Shown here piece after piece: positions 1 through 8,598 of a stretch of 64,000 nucleotides of DNA. Every line of letters begins with the position of its first letter. Positions within the stretch are counted from its first letter, which is position 1. The notes under the pieces were generated by a model that saw only the letters and a program-made list of their open reading frames with translations, was not told the DNA's origin and ran no database searches. The position numbers and the translations under genes are program-made. This DNA is from Acinetobacter baretiae (lineage in GTDB: Bacteria; Pseudomonadota; Gammaproteobacteria; Pseudomonadales; Moraxellaceae), in the NCBI RefSeq assembly GCF_015627105.1, contig NZ_VTDM01000010.1, positions 94,694-158,693 on the forward strand, in the 5' to 3' direction.

Positions 1-25
1 AAGATTAAGTAGTTGATTTGTATCC

Positions 26-59
26 ATGTCATTCTCTAGAGAGTGACATGAATTTTTTT
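26..59 (+). terminator. Probable rho-independent terminator of an upstream gene
   Basis: A 24-base inverted repeat (26-49, one mismatch, centre CTAG) is followed by GAA and seven T's. It would end a plus-strand transcript entering from outside the window. No gene is visible before it. Confidence 0.5.
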
Positions 60-69
60 AGATTAAGAC

Positions 70-98
70 TTGTCAGTATCCGTAAAATAGCGTATTTT
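70..98 (+). promoter_or_regulatory. Candidate sigma-70 promoter of the DAHP synthase leader
   Basis: TTGTCA (70-75) and TATTTT (93-98) are separated by 17 bases. Transcription would start near 105, about 25 bases before the first leader peptide. This is a consensus match by eye only. Confidence 0.4.
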
Positions 99-131
99 AA
101 AATGAGATCATATTTATTTTGAAGACAATAC

Positions 132-188
132 ATGACCTTGTTGATGCAATCTGTTTTTTCATACGTATACTTTTGGCACTTTAGATAA
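132..188 (+). CDS. Aromatic-rich leader peptide 1 (attenuator)
   Basis: A short reading frame encodes MTLLMQSVFSYVYFWHFR. Seven of the last ten residues are Phe, Tyr, Trp or His, with Phe, Tyr and Trp codons packed between 156 and 182. A weak GAAG (121-124) lies upstream of ATG 132; ATG 144 is an in-frame alternative. A transcription terminator follows 50 bases after the stop, and DAHP synthase, the first enzyme of Phe/Tyr/Trp synthesis, is the next full gene. This is the classic arrangement of a ribosome-mediated attenuator. The function is inferred and no homologue is recalled. Confidence 0.6.
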   Translation: MTLLMQSVFSYVYFWHFR

Positions 189-253
189 TTGCCCCTATAC
201 GTATGGGCAAAAGAAAGGTTGCCCATCAACATTTATGAACCTGATTGGCAGCC
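160..253 (+). promoter_or_regulatory. Competing RNA pairings of the DAHP synthase attenuator
   Basis: Three mutually exclusive pairings can be drawn. Bases 160-169, inside the Tyr-Val-Tyr codons, pair perfectly (10 bp) with 196-205. Bases 204-210 pair perfectly with 219-225. Bases 217-228 pair with 242-253 with one mismatch and one G-U, and this would invade the 5' arm of the terminator at 239-264. The chain links leader translation to terminator formation, but the pairings do not by themselves give an obvious starvation-to-readthrough polarity. Confidence 0.5.
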
Positions 254-270
254 ACCAATCAGGTTTTTTT
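239..270 (+). terminator. Attenuator terminator before DAHP synthase
   Basis: The stem ACCTGATTGG (239-248) pairs perfectly with CCAATCAGGT (255-264) across a six-base loop and runs into eight T's. It sits between leader peptide 1 and leader peptide 2, inside the presumed transcript of DAHP synthase. Confidence 0.8.
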
Positions 271-294
271 ATGTCATATTTTTGGAGATTTCAC

Positions 295-384
295 ATGAGT
301 GACCATTTTAACTTTTACTTTTTCTATAGCCAATCTTATCTATCACAGCATACTCATCATCAAATACGATCTTCCCAGAAATAA
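295..384 (+). CDS. Phe/Tyr-rich leader peptide 2
   Basis: A 29-codon frame starts at ATG 295 behind a good Shine-Dalgarno GGAG (284-287, spacing 7). Residues 5-11 are FNFYFFY, six aromatics in seven codons, with another Tyr at 15. It ends with TAA at 382, only 33 bases before the DAHP synthase start and in the same frame. A 12-base hairpin with a UUCG tetraloop (390-401) lies between this stop and the next ribosome binding site. A role in translational coupling or a second control layer is inferred. No T-run terminator follows. Confidence 0.55.
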   Translation: MSDHFNFYFFYSQSYLSQHTHHQIRSSQK

Positions 385-389
385 GGTAA

Positions 390-411
390 GGGTTTCGACC
401 CCATAAAAGGA
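390..411 (+). promoter_or_regulatory. UUCG hairpin and ribosome binding site of DAHP synthase
   Basis: GGGT-TTCG-ACCC (390-401) forms a small stable tetraloop hairpin directly ahead of the Shine-Dalgarno AAAAGGA (405-411), six bases before ATG 418. A ribosome stopping at 382-384 would touch this hairpin. Confidence 0.45.
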
Positions 412-417
412 TATACC

Positions 418-1437
418 ATGAACACAGTTGTTTTACCCATTCAAGAACAAGCACTTCCTACGCCACAGCAGTTAAAACAAGATTTACCCCTTTCAAGTGC
501 GCTCAAACTACAAATTACACAGCACAGACAGGTTGTAGATGCTATTTTAGCGGGTCAAGATGATCGGTTATTACTTATTATTGGTCCTTGTTCCATTCAT
601 GATCCTGTTGCAGTATTAGAATATGCAAAAAAATTAGAAAAACTACAACAACACGTCAAAGATCATATTTTTATTGTGATGCGTGCTTATATTGAAAAAC
701 CAAGAACAACTGTGGGATGGAAAGGGTTTTTGTACGACCCAATGTTAGATGGTCGTGCAAATTTAAAACAAGGTATTGAAAAATCTCGCGAATTGTATCT
801 CAAATTGGTTGAGATCGGCATTCCGATTGCAAGCGAAATTCTTAACCCAATGGCAACAGGTTATTTTGATGATTTGATTGCTTGGGGAGCAATTGGTGCA
901 AGAACGTCTGAGTCGCAAATTCATCGTGAAATCTCAAGCAGTTTACCTTTTGCGGTAGGTTTTAAAAATGGTACAGATGGTTCGGTACAAATTGCTTTAG
1001 ATGCTATACAGTCTGCTGCGGCTAAACATGATTTCTTCGCACTTGGGCAACATGGTGCGCCTGTCTTAAAGAGTAGTTTAGGCAATCCATTTCCGCATTT
1101 GATTTTACGTGGTGCTAATACGGGCACGAACTATGATGCACAGTCAGTACAAAATATCAAAGACAAAGTGGGCGAAAATATGCCTGCTTTAGTGATTGAT
1201 TGTAGTCATGGTAATAGTGGTAAAGACCCTTTGAAGCAACCTGCGATTTTAAAACAAATTATTGCAGAAAGAAAGCTCACTCAAGTCAGGGGAGTTATGG
1301 TAGAAAGTCATCTTCTTGATGGTGCACAAAAAATTTCAACAGACATGACTTACGGAAAATCGGTGACAGATGGTTGTTTAGGATGGGAAAAAACTGAGCA
1401 ACTTGTATTGCACGTATGTCGTGATTTATCTATTTAG
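418..1437 (+). CDS. aroG: 3-deoxy-7-phosphoheptulonate (DAHP) synthase, class I
   Basis: It condenses phosphoenolpyruvate with erythrose 4-phosphate, the first step of the shikimate pathway, in the cytoplasm. The 339 residues contain IGPCSIHDP near 55-63 with the metal-binding Cys, PRTTVGWKG near 95-103, GARTSESQ near 160-167 and DCSHGNS near 261-267, all typical of AroF/G/H enzymes. The start is fixed by AAAAGGA six bases upstream. The leader region suggests control by aromatic amino acids. Which E. coli isoenzyme (Phe-, Tyr- or Trp-inhibited) it matches cannot be decided by eye; the Phe/Tyr-rich leaders favour Phe or Tyr. The gene ends before a bidirectional terminator. Confidence 0.93.
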   Translation: MNTVVLPIQEQALPTPQQLKQDLPLSSALKLQITQHRQVVDAILAGQDDRLLLIIGPCSIHDPVAVLEYAKKLEKLQQHVKDHIFIVMRAYIEKPRTTVGWKGFLYDPMLDGRANLKQGIEKSRELYLKLVEIGIPIASEILNPMATGYFDDLIAWGAIGARTSESQIHREISSSLPFAVGFKNGTDGSVQIALDAIQSAAAKHDFFALGQHGAPVLKSSLGNPFPHLILRGANTGTNYDAQSVQNIKDKVGENMPALVIDCSHGNSGKDPLKQPAILKQIIAERKLTQVRGVMVESHLLDGAQKISTDMTYGKSVTDGCLGWEKTEQLVLHVCRDLSI

Positions 1438-1458
1438 TACGACTTTGAAAAGTAGGGT

Positions 1459-1486
1459 ACAGGTGCTTTGAGCACCTGTATTTTTT
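1459..1486 (+). terminator. Terminator after DAHP synthase
   Basis: ACAGGTGCT (1459-1467) and AGCACCTGT (1471-1479) form a perfect 9-bp stem with a three-base loop followed by TATTTTTT. It lies between convergent genes and may also serve gcvH. Confidence 0.85.
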
Positions 1487-1859
1487 ATAGACCTGCTTCG
1501 TATGCTGTACTCGAAAGTAAATATTCTAGATCTTTAATATTGTCTGGCTTTATTTTATAAATCCAACCTTTACCATAAGGATCATCATTAATGAAATCGG
1601 GGTCATCCTCTAACGCATCATTTACTTCTACGATAGTGCCTGAAATCGGCATATGAATATCTGATGCAGTCTTTACTGACTCGACGACACCCGTTTGAGT
1701 CGTGGCTTCGATATGTTGTCCAATGTCAGGTAGTTCAACATACACTAAATCACCTAGAGCATCTTGTGCATGATCTGAGATTCCTGTAACAACTAAATCA
1801 CCTTCGAGTCTAACCCATTCATGGGTTGAAGCATATTTTAGATCTGCTGGATGGTTCAT
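1485..1859 (-). CDS. gcvH: Glycine cleavage system H protein
   Basis: This lipoyl carrier shuttles the aminomethyl group between the P, T and L proteins of the glycine cleavage complex. The 124 residues are of normal length. [13 protein letters not shown] near residues 58-70 holds the Lys that carries lipoate, and the N-terminal KYASTHEWV is typical. The gene stands alone; gcvT and gcvP are not in the window, so the complex must be encoded elsewhere. It is flanked by a terminator on each side, which suggests a single-gene transcript. Confidence 0.93.
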   Translation of the reverse strand: MNHPADLKYASTHEWVRLEGDLVVTGISDHAQDALGDLVYVELPDIGQHIEATTQTGVVESVKTASDIHMPISGTIVEVNDALEDDPDFINDDPYGKGWIYKIKPDNIKDLEYLLSSTAYEAGL

Positions 1860-1910
1860 AAAAATATCCTATTTTATATCTAGAAGCATATTGTATTTTG
1901 AAATGAAAAA

Positions 1911-1940
1911 ACCTACTTATCATGATGAGCAGGTTTTTTT
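1911..1940 (-). terminator. Terminator after the CysB-type regulator gene
   Basis: A 12-bp imperfect stem (1911-1922 with 1923-1934) is flanked by runs of A on the left and T on the right, so it can act on both strands. It closes the minus-strand sulfate operon. Confidence 0.65.
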
Positions 1941-1955
1941 ATTGCTTAAACGTGT

Positions 1956-2879
1956 TTATTCATCTGGGTATGCGGCTTTTTTTAAGGCTTTGATATTGGC
2001 TTCAGGTGAACATAACGAAATAAAATTGTAGCCATAACCACGCAGTAAGTGCCCTTTACGTACAGCAATCCATGTAGTGTTGATATCAAAAAGTGTTGTT
2101 TTCACTTGTGATAAGTGAATGTCACGTTTTTCATCATAGGCAATACTGTTAATAATACCAATACCCATACCTAATTCTACATAGGTTTTAATCACATCTG
2201 TATCTAAGGCAGACATTACAATATCTGCATCTAAATGGGCATCGATGAATGCTTGATTGATTTTAGCTCGACCCGTAAAGCCTTCATGATACGTTACAAT
2301 AGGATATTGCGCCAAGTCTTCAAGCGTGATGTGCTCAAGCTTGGTCAAAGGATGTTCTTTGGGCGTAATAATACTATGCTGCCATGTATAGTATGGAATA
2401 CCCGCTAAATTATCTTCTGTGGTTAATGATTCTGTTGCAATGCCGATATCGGCTTGCCCCTGTAAAAGCATTTCTACAATTTCAGAAGGGCTTGCTTGTT
2501 GTAATACCAAGTGGACTTTGGGAAATTGCTTTTTAAATAAATTGACAATCGGTGGTAAAATATAACGTGCTTGGGTATGTGTAGTTGCAATCGTTAATGT
2601 ACCTTCATCGATTTTATTAAATTCATCGGCAAGACGTTTGATGTTTTCTGCATCAATTAACATACGCTCTACCACAGACAATAGAGCTTGTCCTGGCTCG
2701 GTCAAGCCTAAAATTCTCTTTCCTTTACGAATAAAAAGTTGAACACCGAGTTCATCTTCTAGGTCTTTAATGTGTTTACTTACGCCAGATTGTGAAGTAA
2801 ATAACGCAGCAGATGCTTCGGTTAGATTAAAGTTTTGTCTAACCGTTTCACGAATAATGCGTAATTGCTGAAAATTCAT
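1956..2879 (-). CDS. cysB: LysR-type regulator of sulfur assimilation, CysB/Cbl
   Basis: The 307-residue protein has an N-terminal winged helix-turn-helix (NLTEASAALFTSQSGVSKHI, about 18-37) and a periplasmic-binding-like effector domain. TTHTQARYILP near residue 99-109 is the Thr-Thr-Gln signature seen in CysB and Cbl, where it binds sulfate or O/N-acetylserine. CysB activates cysteine-biosynthesis and sulfate-uptake genes in enteric bacteria. It sits 18 bases after cysA in the same orientation, so the regulator is probably made with the transporter it controls. CysB and the paralogue Cbl cannot be separated here. Confidence 0.85.
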   Translation of the reverse strand: MNFQQLRIIRETVRQNFNLTEASAALFTSQSGVSKHIKDLEDELGVQLFIRKGKRILGLTEPGQALLSVVERMLIDAENIKRLADEFNKIDEGTLTIATTHTQARYILPPIVNLFKKQFPKVHLVLQQASPSEIVEMLLQGQADIGIATESLTTEDNLAGIPYYTWQHSIITPKEHPLTKLEHITLEDLAQYPIVTYHEGFTGRAKINQAFIDAHLDADIVMSALDTDVIKTYVELGMGIGIINSIAYDEKRDIHLSQVKTTLFDINTTWIAVRKGHLLRGYGYNFISLCSPEANIKALKKAAYPDE

Positions 2880-2897
2880 GTTTTTATACTCTTATTG

Positions 2898-3962
2898 TTA
2901 GGCTATAGAGGATGACTTCGTTTCAAACAGATGTAAATGCTTTGCAGTAATCCAAACGGTTTGACCTGCTGTTAAAATTTGAGCACTGGCTTCTTCTTGT
3001 GAAACAAAAATCTCAATTGGATGTTGGTTACGATCTTCTAGTTCAGCAATAATTTTACCTGCAACCCAGACATAACGTAAGAAGGTGGCTTCAATAGAAT
3101 GTGCTAAATGTTGTGTATGAATAATAAGTTCATGTGGTCGAGCAAATGCAGTGACCTGTCCATTTTCACGCGATGATGTTAGTTCTAAACTGTCATTACC
3201 GATATGTAGCACACTATTTTGTGTTGTTCCTTCAAATCGATTGGCTTGTCCTAAAAAGTCAAAAACAAAAGGCGTTTGTGGTTGTTGGTATACTTCACGA
3301 GGTGAGCCAATTTGCTCAATATTTCCTTTATTCATGACAACAATTTTGTCTGCAACCTCTAAGGCTTCTTCTTGGTCATGTGTAACAAAAATAGAGGTAA
3401 TATGTAGTTCATCGTGTAAATGTCTTAGCCAACGTCTTAATTCTTTGCGTACTTTAGCATCTAGTGCCCCAAATGGTTCATCAAGTAACAATACCCGTGG
3501 TTCTACAGCCAATGCTCTTGCAAGGGCAATACGTTGGCGTTGTCCACCTGAGAGTTGTGATGGGTAACGGTCAGAGAGAAAATCTAGTTGAACGAGTTCA
3601 AGAAGTTGGTGTACACGTTGTTTAATTTCTGCATCTGACGGGCGGGTAGATTTTGGACGTACACGTAAACCAAAGGCAACATTTTCAAAGACTGTCATGT
3701 GTCTAAAAAGTGCATAATGTTGGAACACGAATCCTACTTGTCGCTCTCTTACGTGTGTGCGGGTGGCATCTGAACCTTCGAGCAAGACTTGCCCCGAGTC
3801 AGCTTGCTCTAACCCAGCAATAATACGCAATAAAGTGGTTTTACCACAGCCTGATGGGCCAAGTAGTGCCACCAATTGACCTTCAGGAAAGTCTAAGCTA
3901 ATGTTGTTGAGAGCGTGAAAATCACCAAAATGCTTTTCTATATTTTTAACTTGGATACTCAT
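2898..3962 (-). CDS. cysA: Sulfate/thiosulfate ABC importer, ATPase
   Basis: This ATPase powers uptake of sulfate and thiosulfate through CysT-CysW. It has Walker [10 protein letters not shown] (about 33-41), the signature [15 protein letters not shown] (about 136-150), Walker [12 protein letters not shown] and a switch His in [10 protein letters not shown], followed by a C-terminal TOBE-like region from about residue 240. The length of 354 matches the family. It follows cysW by 12 bases and precedes the regulator gene by 18, within one minus-strand operon. The family name is supported by the cysT/cysW/sbp neighbours. Confidence 0.95.
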   Translation of the reverse strand: MSIQVKNIEKHFGDFHALNNISLDFPEGQLVALLGPSGCGKTTLLRIIAGLEQADSGQVLLEGSDATRTHVRERQVGFVFQHYALFRHMTVFENVAFGLRVRPKSTRPSDAEIKQRVHQLLELVQLDFLSDRYPSQLSGGQRQRIALARALAVEPRVLLLDEPFGALDAKVRKELRRWLRHLHDELHITSIFVTHDQEEALEVADKIVVMNKGNIEQIGSPREVYQQPQTPFVFDFLGQANRFEGTTQNSVLHIGNDSLELTSSRENGQVTAFARPHELIIHTQHLAHSIEATFLRYVWVAGKIIAELEDRNQHPIEIFVSQEEASAQILTAGQTVWITAKHLHLFETKSSSIA

Positions 3963-3974
3963 TGAACATGCTCC

Positions 3975-4847
3975 CTATGTAGTACTTGAATTATTTTTTT
4001 CTTGGCGAACTTCTACCCATGTTTTAATAATCAGGGTAAGGATTGCTAAGAAGGCTAAAAGTGATGCCACGGCGAAAGCTGCACTGTAGCTGTAGTCGTT
4101 GTATAGAATTTCTACATGTAAGGGAAGGGTGTTCGTTTCTCCACGAATATGCCCAGATACGACAGATACCGCTCCAAACTCACCCATTGCACGTGCATTA
4201 CATAAAATCACACCATACAGTAAACCCCATTTGATATTAGGCAGAGTAATTTTCCAAAATGTGGTCCAACCTGATGCACCAAGTAAAATGGCCGCTTCTT
4301 CTTCCTCGTTTCCTTGTGCTTGCATCAATGGAATGAGTTCTCGCGCGACAAAAGGTACTGTAATAAACACAGTAGCCAAAACAATAGCAGGTACAGAGTA
4401 CAAAATTTGAATATTGTGGGTTTGCAACCAACTACCGAGCCAACCTTGTGTACCGAACATTAGCACAAGCATCAAACCTGCAATGACAGGCGACACAGAA
4501 AATGGGGTATCTATGAGTGTGGTGAGAAGTGTTTTTCCTTTAAAGTTGAATTTAGCAACGGCCCATGCGGCTGCGACACCAAATACTACATTTAATGGAA
4601 CAGCAATCGCTGCTGTGAGTAGGGTAAGTTTTACTGCAGATAGTGTATCTGGCTCAACCAGTGCTTTGAAATAAACTTCAACCCCTTGGCGGAAGGCTTC
4701 AATGAAAACTAAGCCCAATGGTAAAATAAGTAATCCAAGAAAAACAATGAGACTAATACTCAGTAACACTCGTCTGACCCATGCTGGTTCACGTGTAGCA
4801 TCTTTTGCTTGGAGTTGTTGTGCTAGATTTTGATGAGAACCGGCCAT
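3975..4847 (-). CDS. cysW: Sulfate/thiosulfate ABC importer, permease CysW
   Basis: This is an inner-membrane permease with about six hydrophobic segments and the EEAAILLGASGWTTFWKITLP loop that contacts CysA (only part of this motif is diagnostic: EEAA...LGA...F..I.LP). A longer frame starts at 4880, but ATG 4847 is preferred: it shares one base with the cysT stop (TAATG) and has GGAG eight bases upstream. The product is then 290 residues, the usual CysW length. Tight overlap with cysT implies translational coupling. Confidence 0.93.
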   Translation of the reverse strand: MAGSHQNLAQQLQAKDATREPAWVRRVLLSISLIVFLGLLILPLGLVFIEAFRQGVEVYFKALVEPDTLSAVKLTLLTAAIAVPLNVVFGVAAAWAVAKFNFKGKTLLTTLIDTPFSVSPVIAGLMLVLMFGTQGWLGSWLQTHNIQILYSVPAIVLATVFITVPFVARELIPLMQAQGNEEEEAAILLGASGWTTFWKITLPNIKWGLLYGVILCNARAMGEFGAVSVVSGHIRGETNTLPLHVEILYNDYSYSAAFAVASLLAFLAILTLIIKTWVEVRQEKNNSSTT

Positions 4848-5677
4848 TAGACATTTCTCCCTGTACGGCGTGTTGCCCAAGATTGAAAAATATTAATGAG
4901 TAATAAAATGGCAAATGATAAAAGCAGCATAATAACAGCAATGGTTGTGGCACCTGCATAGTCGTATTCTTCGAGTCGAGAAACGATCATGAGTGGTGCA
5001 ATTTCAGTTTTGTAGGGTTGGTTGCCTGCAATAAAAATAACTGAGCCATATTCACCTACACCACGTGCAAAAGCCAAGGCGAACCCTGTAATTAAAGAAG
5101 GCAAAATAATGGGCAAAATCACATGTCTAAACGTTTGCCAACGGGTTGCACCAAGGGCAGAAGCTGCCTCTTCAAGCTCAGTTTCTAAGTCACTTAAGAC
5201 CGGTTGTACTGTACGAACAACAAAAGGTATACCAATAAAAATTAATGCTAAGGTAATTCCTGTTGACGTATAAGCGACTTTGATTCCCAAAGGTTCTAGA
5301 TATTGGCCAACCCAGCCTGTAGACGCATATAATGAAGTAAGTGCAATCCCTGCAACAGCTGTGGGCAGTGCAAATGGCAAATCAATGAGGGCATCGACAA
5401 TGCGTTTAGCGGGAAACGTATATCTAACCAAACACCATGCTAAGAGTAAGCCTAAAAACACATTGACCAAGGCGGCAATGAACGCTGTAGTAAAGCTCAG
5501 CTGTAAGGCCTTTAATATGCGGGTATCTTGAATAATATCGAGTAGGCCACTCCAACCGATACCAAAAGATTTAATAAATACCGCTGACAGGGGTAAAAAT
5601 ACAATAATAGATAAATAAAGTATTGTATAACCTAAAGATAAACCAAAACCTGGTAAAACAGCTTTGTTGTTACGCAT
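4847..5677 (-). CDS. cysT: Sulfate/thiosulfate ABC importer, permease CysT
   Basis: This 276-residue permease partners CysW to form the sulfate channel. It opens with a membrane segment after FGLSLGYTILYLS and carries the EEAASALGATRWQTFRHVIL coupling loop near residues 170-189. IDLPFALPTAVAGIAL is typical of CysT/CysU. Its stop overlaps the cysW start. The gap to the upstream hydrolase gene is 29 bases, so it belongs to the sbp-led transcript. Confidence 0.94.
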   Translation of the reverse strand: MRNNKAVLPGFGLSLGYTILYLSIIVFLPLSAVFIKSFGIGWSGLLDIIQDTRILKALQLSFTTAFIAALVNVFLGLLLAWCLVRYTFPAKRIVDALIDLPFALPTAVAGIALTSLYASTGWVGQYLEPLGIKVAYTSTGITLALIFIGIPFVVRTVQPVLSDLETELEEAASALGATRWQTFRHVILPIILPSLITGFALAFARGVGEYGSVIFIAGNQPYKTEIAPLMIVSRLEEYDYAGATTIAVIMLLLSFAILLLINIFQSWATRRTGRNV

Positions 5678-5705
5678 GATAATCTCTCAAATAACAGCCT
5701 ATTTT

Positions 5706-6335
5706 CTATATAGACTGCACTAAAACATGATTTTTCTGGCTTCCTACCGAGGCATAATGTGCACGGTCTCGTATATCTTGTTTTTGCATTGCAACGAGAT
5801 AAGGTAGCAATTGAGGAAAAGCGCCAAAGCCTGAATCAACATTAATGTGTCCGACTTGCCCTAAGTTAACATAAGGCACTTTCCACTGTTTGGCAAAGTA
5901 TTTTGCATCGTCAAAGCTCAACCAAGGGTCATTTTCACTGACTAGCATGACTGTAGGCACATTAATTTGCAATGATTTAAAGTATGTAAAGAGATGATCA
6001 TGTTCTGGTTGAGCAAAACCATGTGATGAAAAACGTGCAGGGTTGGCTGGTGCAACCAAAATCAGTTTTTCAATACGTGGTTGTAGATGAGGGTGTTGTG
6101 CAAGTGCTGCAATACTAGTGAGGCAACCAAAGCTATGCGCAATAATTTGTAGCTTACCATTTTGAGTGGTGGCAATGGTTTTGACCCATTGTTCAATCCA
6201 TTGATCTAAAATGGGTTGTTGCCATTGTTGTACAACACGTTTGGTTTGTGGCAAACGTTGTTCTAACCACGTTTGCCAGTGTTTTTCATTACTTCCACCA
6301 ACACCAGGAACGATAATATTGTATAGCTGTGTCAT
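5706..6335 (-). CDS. Small serine hydrolase, RBBP9/YdeN type
   Basis: The 209-residue protein is an alpha/beta hydrolase. VPGVGGSNEKHWQTWLE near the N-terminus is the family's opening strand-loop, HSFGC holds the nucleophilic Ser, SENDPWLSF holds the likely acid and GHINVDSGFG the catalytic His. Start 6335 is preferred over 6362 because GGAG lies seven bases before it. It sits between sbp and cysT inside the sulfate operon, so it is probably made under sulfur limitation. Its substrate is unknown; an ester of a sulfur compound is a guess from context only. Confidence 0.8.
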   Translation of the reverse strand: MTQLYNIIVPGVGGSNEKHWQTWLEQRLPQTKRVVQQWQQPILDQWIEQWVKTIATTQNGKLQIIAHSFGCLTSIAALAQHPHLQPRIEKLILVAPANPARFSSHGFAQPEHDHLFTYFKSLQINVPTVMLVSENDPWLSFDDAKYFAKQWKVPYVNLGQVGHINVDSGFGAFPQLLPYLVAMQKQDIRDRAHYASVGSQKNHVLVQSI

Positions 6336-6373
6336 ATTATTGCTCCTATTAGATGTGGTCATGAAGGTGATTT

Positions 6374-7387
6374 TTATTTGCTTTGAGCATTGGCTTTGAT
6401 GATTTTGTCAAAAATACCATCATTTTCAAAATGCGTTTTTTGTACATTTTTCCATCCACCAAATTCTTGATCAATGGTCACTAAAGTTAATGGTTTAAAT
6501 ACATTGCTGTACTGTTTGAGTACGGCAGGGTTGCGAGGGCGGTAAAAGTTTTTAGCAATAATTTCTTGTGCCAATGGTGAATACAAAAAGTTTACATACC
6601 CTTGAGCAACCAAAGCATTTCCATCTTTTTTAGCATTTGCATCGACAATTGCAACAGGTGGTTCTGCTAAAATAGACAACGATGGAGTAATGATTTCAAA
6701 TTTACCAGGTTGTTCACGCGTAGCAAGATAGGCTTCATTTTCCCATGCGATCAGTACATCACCAATGCCACGCTCTGCAAAGGTTGTTGTTGCACCACGA
6801 GCACCTGAGTCTAAGACTTTCGTGTTTTTATAAATTTTGCTCACGAAAGTTTGCGCTGTTTGGTCATTACCCTGTGGTTGATGTTTCGCCCATGCCCACG
6901 CAGCAAGATAATTCCAACGTGCGCCACCTGATGTTTTTGGATTTGGTGTAATAATTGCTACATCTGGACGCACTAGGTCATTCCAGTCTTTAATTTGTTT
7001 TGGGTTGCCTTTACGCACTAAAAAAACAATGGTAGATGTATATGGCGATGAGTTTTGTGGTAAACGCGACTGCCAATTGGTCGGTAGTTTTCCTGTTTTT
7101 TCTGCAATGGCATCAATATCAGCGGCCAACGCTAAGGTCACTACATCTGCATTTAAACCATCAATAACAGCACGTGCTTGTTTGCCTGAACCACCATGCG
7201 ATTGTTTGAAGTTAATGCTTTCACCTGTACGTTGTTTCCAATACTGACCATACGCTTGGTTGATTTCTGTATATAGCTCACGAGTTGGGTCATATGACAC
7301 ATTTAAGAAGTCTTTTGCAGCAATCGTGTATGATGAAGCACTGAGTAAAGTGGCAACAATAGCAAGTTTAATCTTCTTAAATGACAT
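6374..7387 (-). CDS. sbp: Periplasmic sulfate-binding protein
   Basis: This protein captures sulfate (or thiosulfate) in the periplasm and hands it to CysTWA. The first 24 residues form a signal peptide ending SSYTIAA. The mature part begins [19 protein letters not shown], a hallmark of Sbp/CysP, followed by [16 protein letters not shown] near 60-75. The length of 337 is normal. It is the first gene of the minus-strand sulfate operon; the 139-base gap upstream (7388-7526) is AT-rich and should hold the promoter and CysB sites, though none could be defined by eye. Confidence 0.93.
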   Translation of the reverse strand: MSFKKIKLAIVATLLSASSYTIAAKDFLNVSYDPTRELYTEINQAYGQYWKQRTGESINFKQSHGGSGKQARAVIDGLNADVVTLALAADIDAIAEKTGKLPTNWQSRLPQNSSPYTSTIVFLVRKGNPKQIKDWNDLVRPDVAIITPNPKTSGGARWNYLAAWAWAKHQPQGNDQTAQTFVSKIYKNTKVLDSGARGATTTFAERGIGDVLIAWENEAYLATREQPGKFEIITPSLSILAEPPVAIVDANAKKDGNALVAQGYVNFLYSPLAQEIIAKNFYRPRNPAVLKQYSNVFKPLTLVTIDQEFGGWKNVQKTHFENDGIFDKIIKANAQSK

Positions 7388-7526
7388 AGTTTGGTTTCCC
7401 TATAGCTAAGTATGGCGAGGTAAGGGGTAAGAATACAGATAATGTCTCAGCATAAAAAATAATAAATAATCATGTTTATATGAATTAAATGAATAATCGA
7501 TATCAAAGGTAGGGTTATGGGTGATT

Positions 7527-8492
7527 TTATTTTGTTTTTTCTGCAAATCGACTCGCTAAAATTCCACAGGTAATCAGTTGTATTTGATGAAATAACATAA
7601 GTGGTAAAATAATTAGACCAAAAGCATGTCCTGCAAATAAAATTTTAGCCATAGGTACACCACTTGCTAATGTTTTTTTAGATCCACAAAATAAAATCGT
7701 GATTTGATCTGCACGATTAAAGCCAAGTTTTCGACTTGAAAAATAAATCACAAACATCGCTATAAACAGTAATGCCATGCATACAACAACTAATACAATG
7801 AGTTGATTTGCTGATACTTGTTTCCAAACACCTTCTATGACAGCTTCACTAAATGCAGAATAAACCACCATTAAAATTGAGCCTTGATCTACGATTTTAA
7901 TTTTATTGGGCTGTCGTTTTAATATCGGTCGTATTTTTTGGCTAAATAGTTGACCTAATACAAAGGGTACAAATAGTAAACCAATAATATTCAGTACGGC
8001 TGATAATGAAAAAGATGATTGAGTTGATGAACCTGTGATTAAAAATAATCCAACTAAACAAGGCGTGATGAACATTCCTAAAATATTAGATGCAGATGCA
8101 CTACATAAAGCTGCAGGTACATTGCCATGTGCGATCGATGTAAAAGCAATCGAGGATTGTACGGTGGAGGGAAGTAAGCAGAGGTATAATATGCCTAAAT
8201 ACAGTTGATGGCCTAAAAGTGGCTCAAGCAATGGCTTTAAGGCCAACCCAAGGAAAGGAAACAAAATAAAAGTGGCACTAAAAATGGTTAAATGCAATCG
8301 CCAATGTGTAATACCTGCATAAATGGCTTCACGAGATAGTTTTGCGCCGTGTAAAAAGAATAACAGTGCAATAGCCACGTTGGTTAGTGTGTTAAAAGTG
8401 ATGGCTGCTTGACCTTGTATGGGCAGTACAGTTGCAAGTATTAACATGGCAACGATCATACAACTAAAACGATCTGGCAGATATTTCATCAT
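7527..8492 (-). CDS. Bile acid:sodium symporter-like transporter, YfeH family
   Basis: This is an inner-membrane protein of about 321 residues with nine or ten hydrophobic segments. ALLFFLHGAKLSREAI (about 44-59) and FCGSKKTLASGVPMA near the C-terminus are the YfeH/SBF-like signatures. The frame can be extended upstream to a TTG at 8549, but ATG 8492 places the start just before the first membrane helix and gives the family's usual length. The substrate is unknown; related proteins move organic anions or arsenite. It appears to be a single-gene unit between two operons. Confidence 0.78.
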   Translation of the reverse strand: MMKYLPDRFSCMIVAMLILATVLPIQGQAAITFNTLTNVAIALLFFLHGAKLSREAIYAGITHWRLHLTIFSATFILFPFLGLALKPLLEPLLGHQLYLGILYLCLLPSTVQSSIAFTSIAHGNVPAALCSASASNILGMFITPCLVGLFLITGSSTQSSFSLSAVLNIIGLLFVPFVLGQLFSQKIRPILKRQPNKIKIVDQGSILMVVYSAFSEAVIEGVWKQVSANQLIVLVVVCMALLFIAMFVIYFSSRKLGFNRADQITILFCGSKKTLASGVPMAKILFAGHAFGLIILPLMLFHQIQLITCGILASRFAEKTK

Positions 8493-8598
8493 CTGTAAAA
8501 AATTTCCTTCACTAGAAATGGGAGAGTATGACCTAGATTGTCTAGTCAAGGGATTAAAACAACATTAATTCTTATTAATGTTGTTTTGGTTGTGAGTG

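Noticed and set aside
29..232. 67-residue minus-strand frame at the left end
   Set aside because: It lies over the leader and hairpins of the DAHP synthase transcript on the other strand, has no ribosome site and resembles no family.
4847..4880. Longer cysW start at 4880
   Set aside because: It would overlap cysT by over 30 bases; the ATG at 4847 has a better ribosome site and gives the normal length.
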